IMG/VR virus record: IMGVR_UViG_3300033150_001135 | Location: 1 to 64,000 of that record | Reading direction: 5' to 3' (one strand) | DNA from: a virus | DNA length: 64,000 nucleotides | Program-made: the position numbers and the translations under genes | Notes under the pieces: model-generated | Seen by the model: only the letters and a program-made list of their open reading frames with translations | What the model was told of the DNA's origin: nothing | Databases searched by the model: none | Shown: positions 24,957 to 32,800 of the stretch, piece after piece | How positions within the stretch are numbered: the stretch's first letter is position 1 | Layout: every line of letters begins with the position of its first letter

Positions 24957-25203
24957 AACTTTAGGAAGTCTTGTGGATAAGTTAACCATTGTTAATCTAA
25001 AGATTTGGAATAAAGAGGTAGTAGCCCATAATAACGACTTAGATGATCATACAGTAGCAGAGGCAAAACGGGCAATAAATGTACTAAATAACCAAAGAAG
25101 TGAGCTAAAAGCGGAAATTGATCAGTTGTTTTATGAAGTGACTAGGGGGGAGAGGAACCCTCCAAAGGTTTGGTATGAGTTTAAAGACTATAAAAAGAAA
25201 TGA
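24949..25203 (+). CDS. DUF4254-like small protein
   Basis: 84 residues, overlapping the reductase gene end. The segment ETLGSLVDKLTIVNLKIW followed by AEAKRAINVLNNQRSELKAE is the pattern of DUF4254 proteins, short helical proteins that occur among LPS and glycosyltransferase genes. The function is unknown. Its location at the end of the glycan cassette agrees with that association. Confidence 0.7.
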   Translation: MAETLGSLVDKLTIVNLKIWNKEVVAHNNDLDDHTVAEAKRAINVLNNQRSELKAEIDQLFYEVTRGERNPPKVWYEFKDYKKK

Positions 25204-25355
25204 GAATACGAAAAAGAGTTATCCGGAACAACAGTTCAGTAGACAAGTATATCGTTGATGCTTTTGGGGAAATTCATACTATATATCCTAAGAAATCAAA
25301 GCGAATTAGAATGATTGAGAATGAAGGCGAGAAAGGAGGAGGTACAAAGATATGA
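25200..25355 (+). CDS. 51-residue basic hypothetical protein
   Basis: ATG 25200 overlaps the previous stop (ATGA), and the reading frame ends at TGA 25353-25355 overlapping the next start. The product is basic, with a central IVDAFGEIHTIYPKKSKRIR. It bridges the glycan cassette and the connector genes. The family is not recognised. Confidence 0.5.
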   Translation: MRIRKRVIRNNSSVDKYIVDAFGEIHTIYPKKSKRIRMIENEGEKGGGTKI

Positions 25356-26038
25356 CAGAAGTACAGTTAATTAGTTATGTTCGTTCTAAGTGTGGGGGAA
25401 TTACAAGTAATATGGGTGAACTTGATGATACTGATATAACTAGTAATGCTAGTTGGATACTACAGAAACTTGAGGAACGAATAACCGTAAGAAAGATAAA
25501 ATCAATTACTTCAGTTAAGAACCAAAGAGAATATGATGTATCATCTAGTACGCTACGGGTACAGGAAATACTTCCTTGGGATGCATGCGCAGAGAAGGAA
25601 AGTATGGTGTTAGGTGGGTATGAAACTAGTGAAATAGATGCGAATGAGAACTATAATTTTCCATCACTATGGAAGATTAGAATGATGAAACGTATGCGAG
25701 GTCTCGCAAACATAACTTGTGACTTTGATCCTATAAATAGAAAGATTCGTATTGATCCGGCACCTGATGAAGGGGGGAAGAAGTATTGGTATGTGTCGAT
25801 AGAGAAGTCACAGTGGACTTTAGAAAAAGTACCTCCTGATTTCGAAGACATGGTAGTAACTGGGGTAAGTTGGCGATGTTTGAATAAGATAGCTTTGAAA
25901 CGAAGCCGTCTTGGGGGGATACAACGTTCGGGAGGAATGGTTGACTATCCGGAGGCACGGTTAGAGTCGTTTATTGAACGATGGAAAAAAGAATTTTTCG
26001 ACGAACTTAACATAAAGGCAAAACTGTATAGTAGGTAA
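25352..26038 (+). CDS. Probable head-tail connector protein
   Basis: 228 residues with an N-terminal helical stretch (residues 1-45) and a beta-rich middle (residues 50-150), behind GGAGGAGG. It is the first of four consecutive genes that match the usual order connector, tail completion, tail terminators, tail tube. I have no family-specific motif, so the call is based on position, size and helical/beta pattern. Confidence 0.5.
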   Translation: MTEVQLISYVRSKCGGITSNMGELDDTDITSNASWILQKLEERITVRKIKSITSVKNQREYDVSSSTLRVQEILPWDACAEKESMVLGGYETSEIDANENYNFPSLWKIRMMKRMRGLANITCDFDPINRKIRIDPAPDEGGKKYWYVSIEKSQWTLEKVPPDFEDMVVTGVSWRCLNKIALKRSRLGGIQRSGGMVDYPEARLESFIERWKKEFFDELNIKAKLYSR

Positions 26039-26040
26039 AT

Positions 26041-26529
26041 ATGTTAGATTTGAAAGTTTCTGTTGATTCATCCGTAATGTTTCGACGTTTAGGGTCAATT
26101 AATAATAGAATTATTCCTTACGTAGGGATTAGTTTCAAGAAATTCGTTGAATTAGCAGAAGCGAAGATAGTAGCCTATACTCCTAGAACTCAAGAAGGAA
26201 GAACTGATATAAAGAAGTTATGGAGAGTTACGCATTCTAGGAAAGGACGTGTAGAGAGTTTTATAATTCATAACATTTACCCTAAGAAAGAAGTTCTTAT
26301 TTTCATTGAAGAAGGAACTCGTCCACATACTATATTTCCAGTGCGTACGAAAGCATTACATTTTTATTGGAGAGGTTCAGAAGTATTTACTAAACGAGTA
26401 GACCATCCAGGAACGGAAGGGGCAGAAATGGTTGGGCGTACAGAAAAGGAACTTAATAGTATGGTGAATTTTTACATCAACGACACAGAGAGGCAAATAG
26501 ATAAGTTGTGGAAGGAAGGACTTAGATAA
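26041..26529 (+). CDS. Tail completion protein, HK97 gp10-like
   Basis: 162 residues. EEGTRPHTIFPVRTKALHFY near residue 96, preceded by a helical N-terminal half (VELAEAKIVAYTPRTQEGRT), followed by DHPGTEG, is the signature of HK97 gp10-like neck/tail completion proteins. Overlaps the next gene by one base. Confidence 0.8.
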   Translation: MLDLKVSVDSSVMFRRLGSINNRIIPYVGISFKKFVELAEAKIVAYTPRTQEGRTDIKKLWRVTHSRKGRVESFIIHNIYPKKEVLIFIEEGTRPHTIFPVRTKALHFYWRGSEVFTKRVDHPGTEGAEMVGRTEKELNSMVNFYINDTERQIDKLWKEGLR

Positions 26530-26954
26530 TGGCTTATACAAAAAGTACTAAAGAGGCTATACTAGATAATCTTGCTACTGCTATTAGTGGAATATCTGGT
26601 ATAGGGTTTGTAGACTATCAGAGAGTTTACAATTCTTCGATAACTCAAGATAAGTATCCCGGGGTGTTCATAAATGATATACGAACTGATAAAGTTCGGT
26701 TATTGAAAGATATTGTAAAGAATTTGTTTTCTGTGGAACTTGTTTGTTGGGTTTGGGCGTCAGATACACAGGATCTTGGTACTGAAATGAATAGTTTTAT
26801 GGAGAAAGTAAAAAGTGCAGTCCTTAACGATATTACTAGAGGTGGAAATGCTTTCAATACTAAACTAACTATTGTTGAGACGGATGCAGGAAGTAGACAT
26901 CCTCAAGGGCTTTTTGTATGCGCAGTAGAGATAACCTTTTTTAGTAGTAATTAA
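26529..26954 (+). CDS. Tail terminator-like protein
   Basis: 141 residues with a helix (KSTKEAILDNLATAISGI), a beta strand pair (YPGVFINDI), and a long strand (NLFSVELVCWVWA), the layout of tail terminators (lambda gpU / SPP1 gp17 class), which cap the tail tube. It lies between the gp10-like gene and the tube protein; the family is assigned by pattern and synteny only. Confidence 0.6.
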   Translation: MAYTKSTKEAILDNLATAISGISGIGFVDYQRVYNSSITQDKYPGVFINDIRTDKVRLLKDIVKNLFSVELVCWVWASDTQDLGTEMNSFMEKVKSAVLNDITRGGNAFNTKLTIVETDAGSRHPQGLFVCAVEITFFSSN

Positions 26955-26963
26955 GGAGGCGGT

Positions 26964-27395
26964 ATGTCACAGAATAGAAGAGACCTTTTAGCAGAGCTTA
27001 AAACTGTATTAGAAGAAATTTCGGAAGTAAAAACTGTAAGAAGAAGCTATACCGATGTTGATGTTTCCGCGTATTACTTAGAAAACGAGCTACCGTTGAT
27101 AGTAATAAAAGAGCCTGCTGAAGATGTGAATGAGGATCTTACGAGTCAAAGAGACATGATGAATCTTGACCTGAAGCTACAAGTTTACTTTGTGACTTGG
27201 GAAAATGAACCTAGTTCCACCTACGAAACTTTGGTAAAGGTTATACGGAATAAGATTGGCAACAACTTTAATCTAAACAATAAAGCGACAGGTATGTGGA
27301 TTAATACTATTTCCACAATAAGTGGTGAGTTACCAGTGTATTGGTTTGAGATAGGACTACTTGCACGGTATTACCTGAATGAGAAATCAACTTAA
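26964..27395 (+). CDS. Second tail terminator-like protein
   Basis: 143 residues with the same arrangement as the preceding gene (helix, then LPLIVIKEPAEDV, then MNLDLKLQVYFVTW), preceded by AAGGAGGC. It resembles the previous product in layout rather than in sequence. One of the two is presumably the terminator, the other a neck protein; which is which cannot be told from the sequence. Confidence 0.6.
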   Translation: MSQNRRDLLAELKTVLEEISEVKTVRRSYTDVDVSAYYLENELPLIVIKEPAEDVNEDLTSQRDMMNLDLKLQVYFVTWENEPSSTYETLVKVIRNKIGNNFNLNNKATGMWINTISTISGELPVYWFEIGLLARYYLNEKST

Positions 27396-27417
27396 AAAGT
27401 ATGGAGGTAAAAGAAAC

Positions 27418-27615
27418 ATGGTAAGAAGAAGAGGAAAAAGAAAGTACAAGTATCTTGCTACATATGTTGGTAAGAATAAGAATATTAAATACTCGGGAGT
27501 AGGAAGAGTTATTCCTGGGGAAACTTACGAAGTAAGTGAAAGCATAGCTAAAACTTTTTCACATGATCCTAACTGGAGTGTTAAGAAGACTTATAGTTAT
27601 GTTTACGACGAATAA
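27418..27615 (+). CDS. Small basic protein before major tail gene
   Basis: ATG 27418 follows GGAGG at 27403; 65 residues, basic N-terminus (VRRRGKRKYKY) then a beta-rich segment with RVIPGETYEVSE, a pattern often seen in small phage proteins preceding the tail tube gene. The function is unknown. Confidence 0.5.
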   Translation: MVRRRGKRKYKYLATYVGKNKNIKYSGVGRVIPGETYEVSESIAKTFSHDPNWSVKKTYSYVYDE

Positions 27616-27629
27616 AAGGAGAGTAGAAA

Positions 27630-28784
27630 TTGGCTAATGTATCATATAATTTTGCTTTTGCAAACGAGGAAGAAAACTTTGCTGTTATTGAAGACGTAGG
27701 TGGTACGGTAAAGAAGATAACATCGTCTGATAGGATATACTCCATCGGACCAGTGGATTTTGGGCAGGAACGGGAGTTTCTAGATGACGAGCAAATTCGG
27801 GCGAATGCCTCTGCTTATTCACCTATTAAAGGACGGAAAAATCCCGGTGACTGGGGTATGGAGACGTATGTTAAGCCTAGTGGAACACCAGGTACTCCTC
27901 CAGAACAAGACGTATTGTTTCAAGCTCTTATGGGAACTAAAACAGTTAATTCGGGAGTTGATGTTCAGTACACTTTAGCGAATCAGTTGGATTCCTTCAC
28001 ACTTTGGTCGAAGAAAGGACATACTGTGTATATTTTTAGAGGAGCTACAGTTCAAACAGCTGGGTTTTCTATAGCTGGGAACGATGTTGCTAGAATCAGT
28101 TGGGGTGGAAACTATATAGAGCAGCATTATGCTAGTGAAGGAATCGTGACAAGTATTGCTGGTAACGTACTAACGATGAAAGGAAACCACGTGTTGCGGT
28201 ATACAGAAGGTACGTATGTTGAAGTTGGTGACGACGATAACAGTGGGGCGGGGTTCAAAATTACTAGTATTAACTATACTACGAATAAGATTACCTTAGA
28301 TGGTAATCCTAGTCCCGGAGGGGGAACCCCTGCTACTGTTACTCCTTGGTGGCCATCTTCTGGTTCAGAGGTTGGAACACCTGGACATGGAAAACTTGGG
28401 TTGGTTACTGTTGATGGTTCGAACGCTATTATTATGGAAGCTAGTGTGGATGTTAATAACAATATTAAGTATTACGAAGAGGAAAAGAATAATCAGTGGA
28501 CAGCAGAACGTTTTGCTCGACCTACGAAACGAGGAATAGAAGGTTCCTTACGGTTAAAGTTCTTGGATGAAGGTAATTCGTATTTCTATAGAGCTGACTA
28601 CCAAATTTCCGATGCTTTGATCATTCCTGTGGGGAATGTGTCTGGGTATATTATGGAACTTCAGATTCCTTATGCGGAGTATAGAACTCCTTCCATTTCT
28701 GGTGGCGAGGAGTTTGAGCAGGAGATTCCTTTTGTGGCAGTAGCTGGTTCGGGAAACGATGAGTTTAAAATCGTTTTCAAGTAA
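27630..28784 (+). CDS. Major tail (tube) protein
   Basis: 384 residues starting at TTG 27630 behind AAAGGAGAG. The body is beta-rich with Gly/Ser/Thr strands and closes with a FKIVFK strand, like tube proteins; residues around 45-90 (GMETYVKPSGTPGTPPEQDV) have the typical long loop between tube strands. It is followed by its own terminator and then by the tail chaperones, the usual place for the major tail protein. The middle third (about 170-250) may be an inserted surface domain. The unusual TTG start is clear because no ATG lies nearby. Confidence 0.75.
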   Translation: MANVSYNFAFANEEENFAVIEDVGGTVKKITSSDRIYSIGPVDFGQEREFLDDEQIRANASAYSPIKGRKNPGDWGMETYVKPSGTPGTPPEQDVLFQALMGTKTVNSGVDVQYTLANQLDSFTLWSKKGHTVYIFRGATVQTAGFSIAGNDVARISWGGNYIEQHYASEGIVTSIAGNVLTMKGNHVLRYTEGTYVEVGDDDNSGAGFKITSINYTTNKITLDGNPSPGGGTPATVTPWWPSSGSEVGTPGHGKLGLVTVDGSNAIIMEASVDVNNNIKYYEEEKNNQWTAERFARPTKRGIEGSLRLKFLDEGNSYFYRADYQISDALIIPVGNVSGYIMELQIPYAEYRTPSISGGEEFEQEIPFVAVAGSGNDEFKIVFK

Positions 28785-28835
28785 TAGTTACTAAGTTTGA
28801 GGAGTTAAGAAGAGAATTTGTGAAAAATAAAAGAC

Positions 28836-28875
28836 TAAGGGGTGGGATTAGTAGTATTCCACCCCTTATCTTTTA
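28836..28875 (+). terminator. Terminator after the major tail gene
   Basis: TAAGGGGTGG (28836-28845) pairs perfectly with CCACCCCTTA (28859-28868), extended by two further pairs into the loop, and is followed by TCTTTTAAATT. It lies 52 bases after the tail protein stop. It is the second strong GC-rich stem in the structural region. Confidence 0.85.
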
Positions 28876-28908
28876 AATTATAAAAAATTTATGGAGGTAG
28901 TAAAGAAA

Positions 28909-29391
28909 ATGTCTAATGAAAAGGTAATGACTAGTCAGGAACTTGCTAGTTTAATTAGAAAAGCTGGTGAGAAGGAACGAGTAAACGAGTTTGAGTTTCC
29001 AGAGATTTCAGGGTTTAGGGTTAAACTTGCTTATGCGAGTAAAATGCTTATGTCTCAAATACGGGAAGTGGCAAGGGTTGTTAGGAAGAATTTTAGAACA
29101 GGACGTATAATTGAAGACTTTGATGAGGAAAAACTTAGAGATGCCTACGCAAACTATATTGTTAAGGGTTGGAAAGGTCTTACAGTAGACCGGTTAAGAG
29201 AATGTATACCTGGTATAAAGATTACGGGTAAGAGAGGAAGTGAAGAAATACCCTATTCTGTTGAAGTGGCAACAGCTCTAATGGATGTTTCTGCCGAGTT
29301 TGAGAATTGGATTGTTGAAGTAGCAGGAGATGTACACAACTATAAAGATGTTGCTATTAAGAAAAAGGAACAGCAAGAAAATTTAGACTAG
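28909..29391 (+). CDS. Tail assembly chaperone, short form (gpG-like)
   Basis: ATG 28909 is chosen because GGAGG at 28893 is well spaced; an ATG at 28891 overlaps that site. 160 residues, charged and helical, with no enzyme motif. Position between the tube and tape measure genes identifies it as the first chaperone. It ends with a canonical -1 slippery heptamer (29379) two codons before its stop, so part of the protein should be extended into the next frame. Confidence 0.7.
   Translation: MSNEKVMTSQELASLIRKAGEKERVNEFEFPEISGFRVKLAYASKMLMSQIREVARVVRKNFRTGRIIEDFDEEKLRDAYANYIVKGWKGLTVDRLRECIPGIKITGKRGSEEIPYSVEVATALMDVSAEFENWIVEVAGDVHNYKDVAIKKKEQQENLD
29379..29385 (+). promoter_or_regulatory. Probable -1 ribosomal frameshift site A AAT TTA
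   Basis: In the frame of the chaperone gene the codons read GAA AAT TTA GAC TAG, giving the X XXY YYZ heptamer A AAT TTA at 29379-29385. A one-base backward slip continues as AAA TTT AGA CTA GTG GCG into the next open frame, which is open from 29361. The downstream frame has no Shine-Dalgarno sequence at its GTG start. No clear downstream stem-loop was found. Confidence 0.7.
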
Positions 29392-29849
29392 TGGCGTGGT
29401 GGTGGGTACATGATGTAGAAAAAAAGTATGAGGATTGTAAAAAGTTAGCTTCTCAATCCTCATTCGAGAAAGGGTCGAGAGTACGAGTAAAGAGTATAGA
29501 GGATTGTGAAAAAATACTAGAAGAGTCTCAACCTACAGATGAAAACTATCCTATTGTTATCCTCTACAATGAAATGCCTAGAAAATTTAATCCAGTATCC
29601 GGTATTAGAGAAATCTCTGTTGAGGATATTAGATTTGTATTTAAGTTGTATAATGTACCTGAGGAACTATATTATGACTACTACCACCGGTTGCTTTACT
29701 TTCATGACCAGGTAGTTAAGTATGGGGTAGAGCTTGAGAAGAAGAAAGCGAAGAAGAGAAAAGAAGACAATGAATGGAGAGAAAATGTCAGAAAGAATCG
29801 TTTTTCTCTACCACCAAAAAGGAGTATTCATAGGAGATCATACAAGTAA
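29391..29849 (+). CDS. Tail assembly chaperone, frameshift extension (gpT-like)
   Basis: An open frame in the -1 phase relative to the previous gene; GTG 29391 is a nominal start but lacks a ribosome site, so translation most likely comes from the -1 frameshift. 152 residues, charged, with a basic C-terminus (KKKAKKRKEDNEW). In lambda-like tails such an extension binds the tape measure protein, which begins immediately after (overlap by one base). Confidence 0.68.
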   Translation: MAWWWVHDVEKKYEDCKKLASQSSFEKGSRVRVKSIEDCEKILEESQPTDENYPIVILYNEMPRKFNPVSGIREISVEDIRFVFKLYNVPEELYYDYYHRLLYFHDQVVKYGVELEKKKAKKRKEDNEWRENVRKNRFSLPPKRSIHRRSYK

Positions 29850-32800
29850 TGCCTAGTAAAGACCTTGTACTAGTTCTTGAGTTCGACGATAAAGGTAGCG
29901 CAAAGGTAAAGAAAGTTATTAGTGTTACCAGAGACGAACTACGAAAACTTGAGAAACAATCAGACTCTACGGGTAAGTCTACTCGTGAGATGGGAGACTA
30001 CGTAGAGAAAACTACTAGTCGTTTTGAGAAGTTAGCTAAGAAGCTTACAACTGTTGGTGACGGAATGAAGAGGGTAGGTAAAACTTTATCTATGCGTGTT
30101 ACGTTACCAATCATGGCTCTTGGTACTGCAGTGGTAAAGATGGGTGCCGATTTCGAGCAATCGATGATGAATGCAGCATCTATTTCTGGTGCAACTGGAG
30201 AAGAGTTAAAAATGATGACTGAGGTTGCACGTGATATGGGGGAAAAGACAGTTTTTTCTGCGAAGCAGGCGGCAGATGCATTCTACTATATGGCATCAGC
30301 AGGTTGGGGTGCTAACAAAATGGCAAAGGCGATTGAGCCTACCCTAAACCTTGCAGCTGCAACTCAAGGTGACTTAGCGTTTACTACTGAAACTGTTATT
30401 GCTGCTTTGAATCAGTTCCAACTAACTGAAAACGAGGTGGGAAGAGTAACAAATGTTTTTGCTTCAGCTATTGGTGGGTCACAAGCAACATTAGAGAAAC
30501 TTGGTACTTCGATGACTTACGTTGGTCCGATTGCTCACAGTATGGGTATGGAGATCGAAGAGGTTTCAGCACTGCTGATGTCACTATATAATGCGGGTTA
30601 CCAAGCCTCTACAGCTGGTACATCATTAAGAATGGGGTTTGCTAAACTTATGAAAGGAACTGGTGAAACGGAGAAGGCTTTGAAAGGGTTAGGACTTTCT
30701 TTAGAGCAAATTGATCCACAAACTCATAAACTTGCAGATACTATTCGATTACTAGGGGAACGGGGTGCAACCACTAAAGACTTGATTGAGATTTTTGGAA
30801 TAAGAGCCGGTCCTGCTTTTGCAGCACTTATCGCACAAGGCAGTGATTCTATAAAACAATTCGAAGCTAGATTACGTAGTGCTGGTAATGCTGCAGGTGA
30901 AATGGCGGAGAGACAGATCAATACAGTAAGTGGAAGCTTTAAACTATTAACTTCAGCGTTAACTGAAACAGCGTTATCTTTTAATGAGATTCTTGGACCA
31001 GCAGTAAAGAAGGTCCTTGATAATACCCTAATTCCCCTTATCAAGCAACTAAATGCGACTAGTAAAGAAACAAAACTAATGATTTCTGTTATTGCTGGAC
31101 TGGTTGCTGGGGTAGGTCCTTTGCTGACTGTTTTTGGTACTCTTCTCACTTTTATTCCAAAAGCAATTTTTGGGTTTAAATTGCTAGGGGTTGCGATAAA
31201 GTCTTGCTTAGGTCCAGTTGGTTTAATTGTGGCATCACTTGGGTTTCTTATTGAAAGAGGGATCGTAGCACGAAAAACATTTCTTAATTTAACTGATGCA
31301 ATAGAAGAGTATGAAGCGGTAACAAGTGAGAAGGTTGGTTGGTTAAAGAAAACGTGGACTAGTTTGAATGCAACAATTAATGAAATGACAACAGGCTACC
31401 ATGATGCTAAAGTTGTTGCTGCCGCATATAGACGAGAAACTATACAAGTTAGAAAAGAGCAGGCAGCCCTTGGTAAGAAAGTTATTGAGCAGGTTACCAG
31501 TACTGAACTATATACACAAACAATAGGAAAAGCGAAGGACGTTTTGAATATTTTTAGAGGTGTTCTTGGAATGCAGACTCTTGAAGAAAAGAAAGCTAAA
31601 GAGGTTGCATTGGAAATGGTAGCACAGTACCAGAGAAGAATTGAGGAAACGACTGATTTGATTGAAAAACAAGAGTTAATGGAAGCAACAATAAACAAGA
31701 TTTCTAGCGCTTTAGAAACCAATAACTTGTTAACAGACGAACAAAGAGCTATACTTACAAACTATATGGAAGGTTTAAAAGCAACGATAGGTGCTGAAAA
31801 AGAGACTGAGAAAGTAGTAGAAGGACATGGACAGAAAATAAAGGAGTTGACTGAAAAGTATATGCAGATGTTACCTTCTTCACAGAACGTAACTATGTCA
31901 TTACAAGCTATGCAATCGGCTTTGTCAGAAATTGAAGCCAAAGGTGGTGACACTTCTGTTGCTATGAGTATGATGGAAGACGGAATACGGTCTCTTTATG
32001 AGGAAGCACAAAAGGCTGAACAACTTTTTGATACTCCTATTCCTGAGGCTCTACAGAAGTTGTATGACAAACTTAAGAAAGTAACTGAAGAAGTAGTTCT
32101 TCTAAAAATGGAGTTGCCTGGTGCTACGGAACAAGGAAAACTATTAGCCAATACTGTTGCTTTGATGGGAGGATCTTTCGTAGGAGCACAGTCTGCTGCT
32201 GAGTTCTTTGGGATTAGTTTACGATCGAATGCGAACCAAGCGTTGAGTGAAGCTAAGTTGAATTTTGATGCATTAAGGCAGTCAGGAGAGTTTGCAAAGC
32301 TAACTATAGAGGAACAATCTGCTGTTGTAAAGAAGATGGCTGAGATGTATAAGGCTGCTGGTAAGGAAGTTCCTTCTAGTTTACAGAGTATTATTGATAA
32401 GTTGAAGCAGACAGACAATACTGTAGTTAATTTCATTTCTAAGAATGAGAAAAACTTTGCGACTCTTGCTACTGGTATCATTGGGCTTGGGGAATCAATA
32501 GGAGGAACTTGGGGAGGTATACTTTCGGAGTTAGGTGGTACTGTTAGTCAGTTTGTTTCCAACTTATCTAATAACTTAGAGGGTGGAATTGGTGCTGCTC
32601 TTGGCTCTATTTCTGGTATGTTAGGAAGCCTTGGAGGCATGATAGGTTCGGCTATCAGTGGTGCGTCAAAAGAAGGGCGAGAAACTTTTGCAAAGATGGG
32701 TGCAAGCCTTGGGCAGTCAATCGGAGGCATGTTTGGTCCTATCGGTAGTGCTGTCGGTTCAATAGCCGGGGGGTTGCTCGGAGGGCTTTTTAAGAAACCG

